NCBI RefSeq assembly: GCF_017591425.1
Contig: NW_024465885.1
Location: 43,271,001-43,335,000, forward strand
DNA: 64,000 bases
Reading direction: 5' to 3'
DNA from: Ochotona curzoniae
Taxonomy: Eukaryota > Chordata > Mammalia > Lagomorpha > Ochotonidae
Below, piece after piece: positions 63,969 to 64,000 of this stretch (within the stretch, counting starts at the first letter, position 1; each line of letters opens with the position of its first letter). A program made the position numbers and the translations under genes. The notes below the pieces were generated by a model. It saw nothing but the letters and a program-made list of their open reading frames with translations, had not been told where the DNA came from and did no database searches.

Positions 63969-64000
63969 CTAGGCAGAAGAAGAATATACAATAAATAATT

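Overview
This is a 64 kb piece of a mammalian nuclear chromosome. There are no prokaryotic operons; the genes are split into short exons with GT-AG junctions and long introns full of retroposons. Two protein-coding genes are present, both on the minus strand. SYNJ1 (synaptojanin 1) fills positions <1 to about 54.9 kb: 20 coding exons can be placed to the base, giving the first ~935 residues (the whole SAC1-type phosphatase domain, the whole inositol 5-phosphatase domain and most of the RRM-like DUF1866 domain). The proline-rich C-terminal exons lie off the left end. PAXBP1 (GCFC1) enters from the right: its last two coding exons (63.81-63.97 and 61.26-61.37 kb) and its 3' UTR are here. This order and orientation match the human chromosome 21q22.11 segment PAXBP1-SYNJ1.

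Organism: about 60 copies of one tRNA-derived SINE of ~310-340 bp are scattered through the window, with head similar to ggcccggcgcggtggcgcag, a C/T-rich region and a tail ending aataaatcttta(A)n. This is the lagomorph C-repeat (CSINE) type. The youngest copies differ clearly from the rabbit consensus as I remember it, so a pika (Ochotona) is my best guess; a lagomorph is much more certain than the genus.

Layout: 1-2.1 kb, SYNJ1 exons 20-19; 3.2-7.0 kb, a dense cluster of 5-phosphatase exons 18-13; 9.9 kb, a 24-nt microexon (12); 12.2-22.6 kb, exons 11-6; 25.3-26.0 kb, exons 5 and 4 with a near-intact SINE landed beside the exon 5 donor; 28.5-30.3 kb, a 1.73 kb L1-mobilised element without recognised coding domains, flanked by 14-bp target-site duplications; 31.9-32.2 kb, exon 3; 35.0 kb, exon 2; 35.1-53.9 kb, an 18.8 kb first intron holding a poly(A)-tailed unclassified element (35.74-37.45 kb) and a three-layer SINE nest (46.2-47.0 kb); 53.9-55.3 kb, exon 1 and CpG-island promoter; 55.3-60.1 kb, intergenic with SINEs; 60.1-64 kb, PAXBP1 3' end.

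Function: synaptojanin 1 dephosphorylates PI(4,5)P2 and other phosphoinositides on clathrin-coated synaptic vesicles; PAXBP1 is an unrelated nuclear protein, so the two genes are neighbours rather than partners. I found no sign of a novel defence or metabolic system. The items worth a second look are retroposon biology and splicing: the microexon, the SINE at a weak donor, inverted near-consensus SINEs bracketing exons 4-5, nested SINEs, a tiny U2 snRNA retrocopy and the 1.73 kb element.
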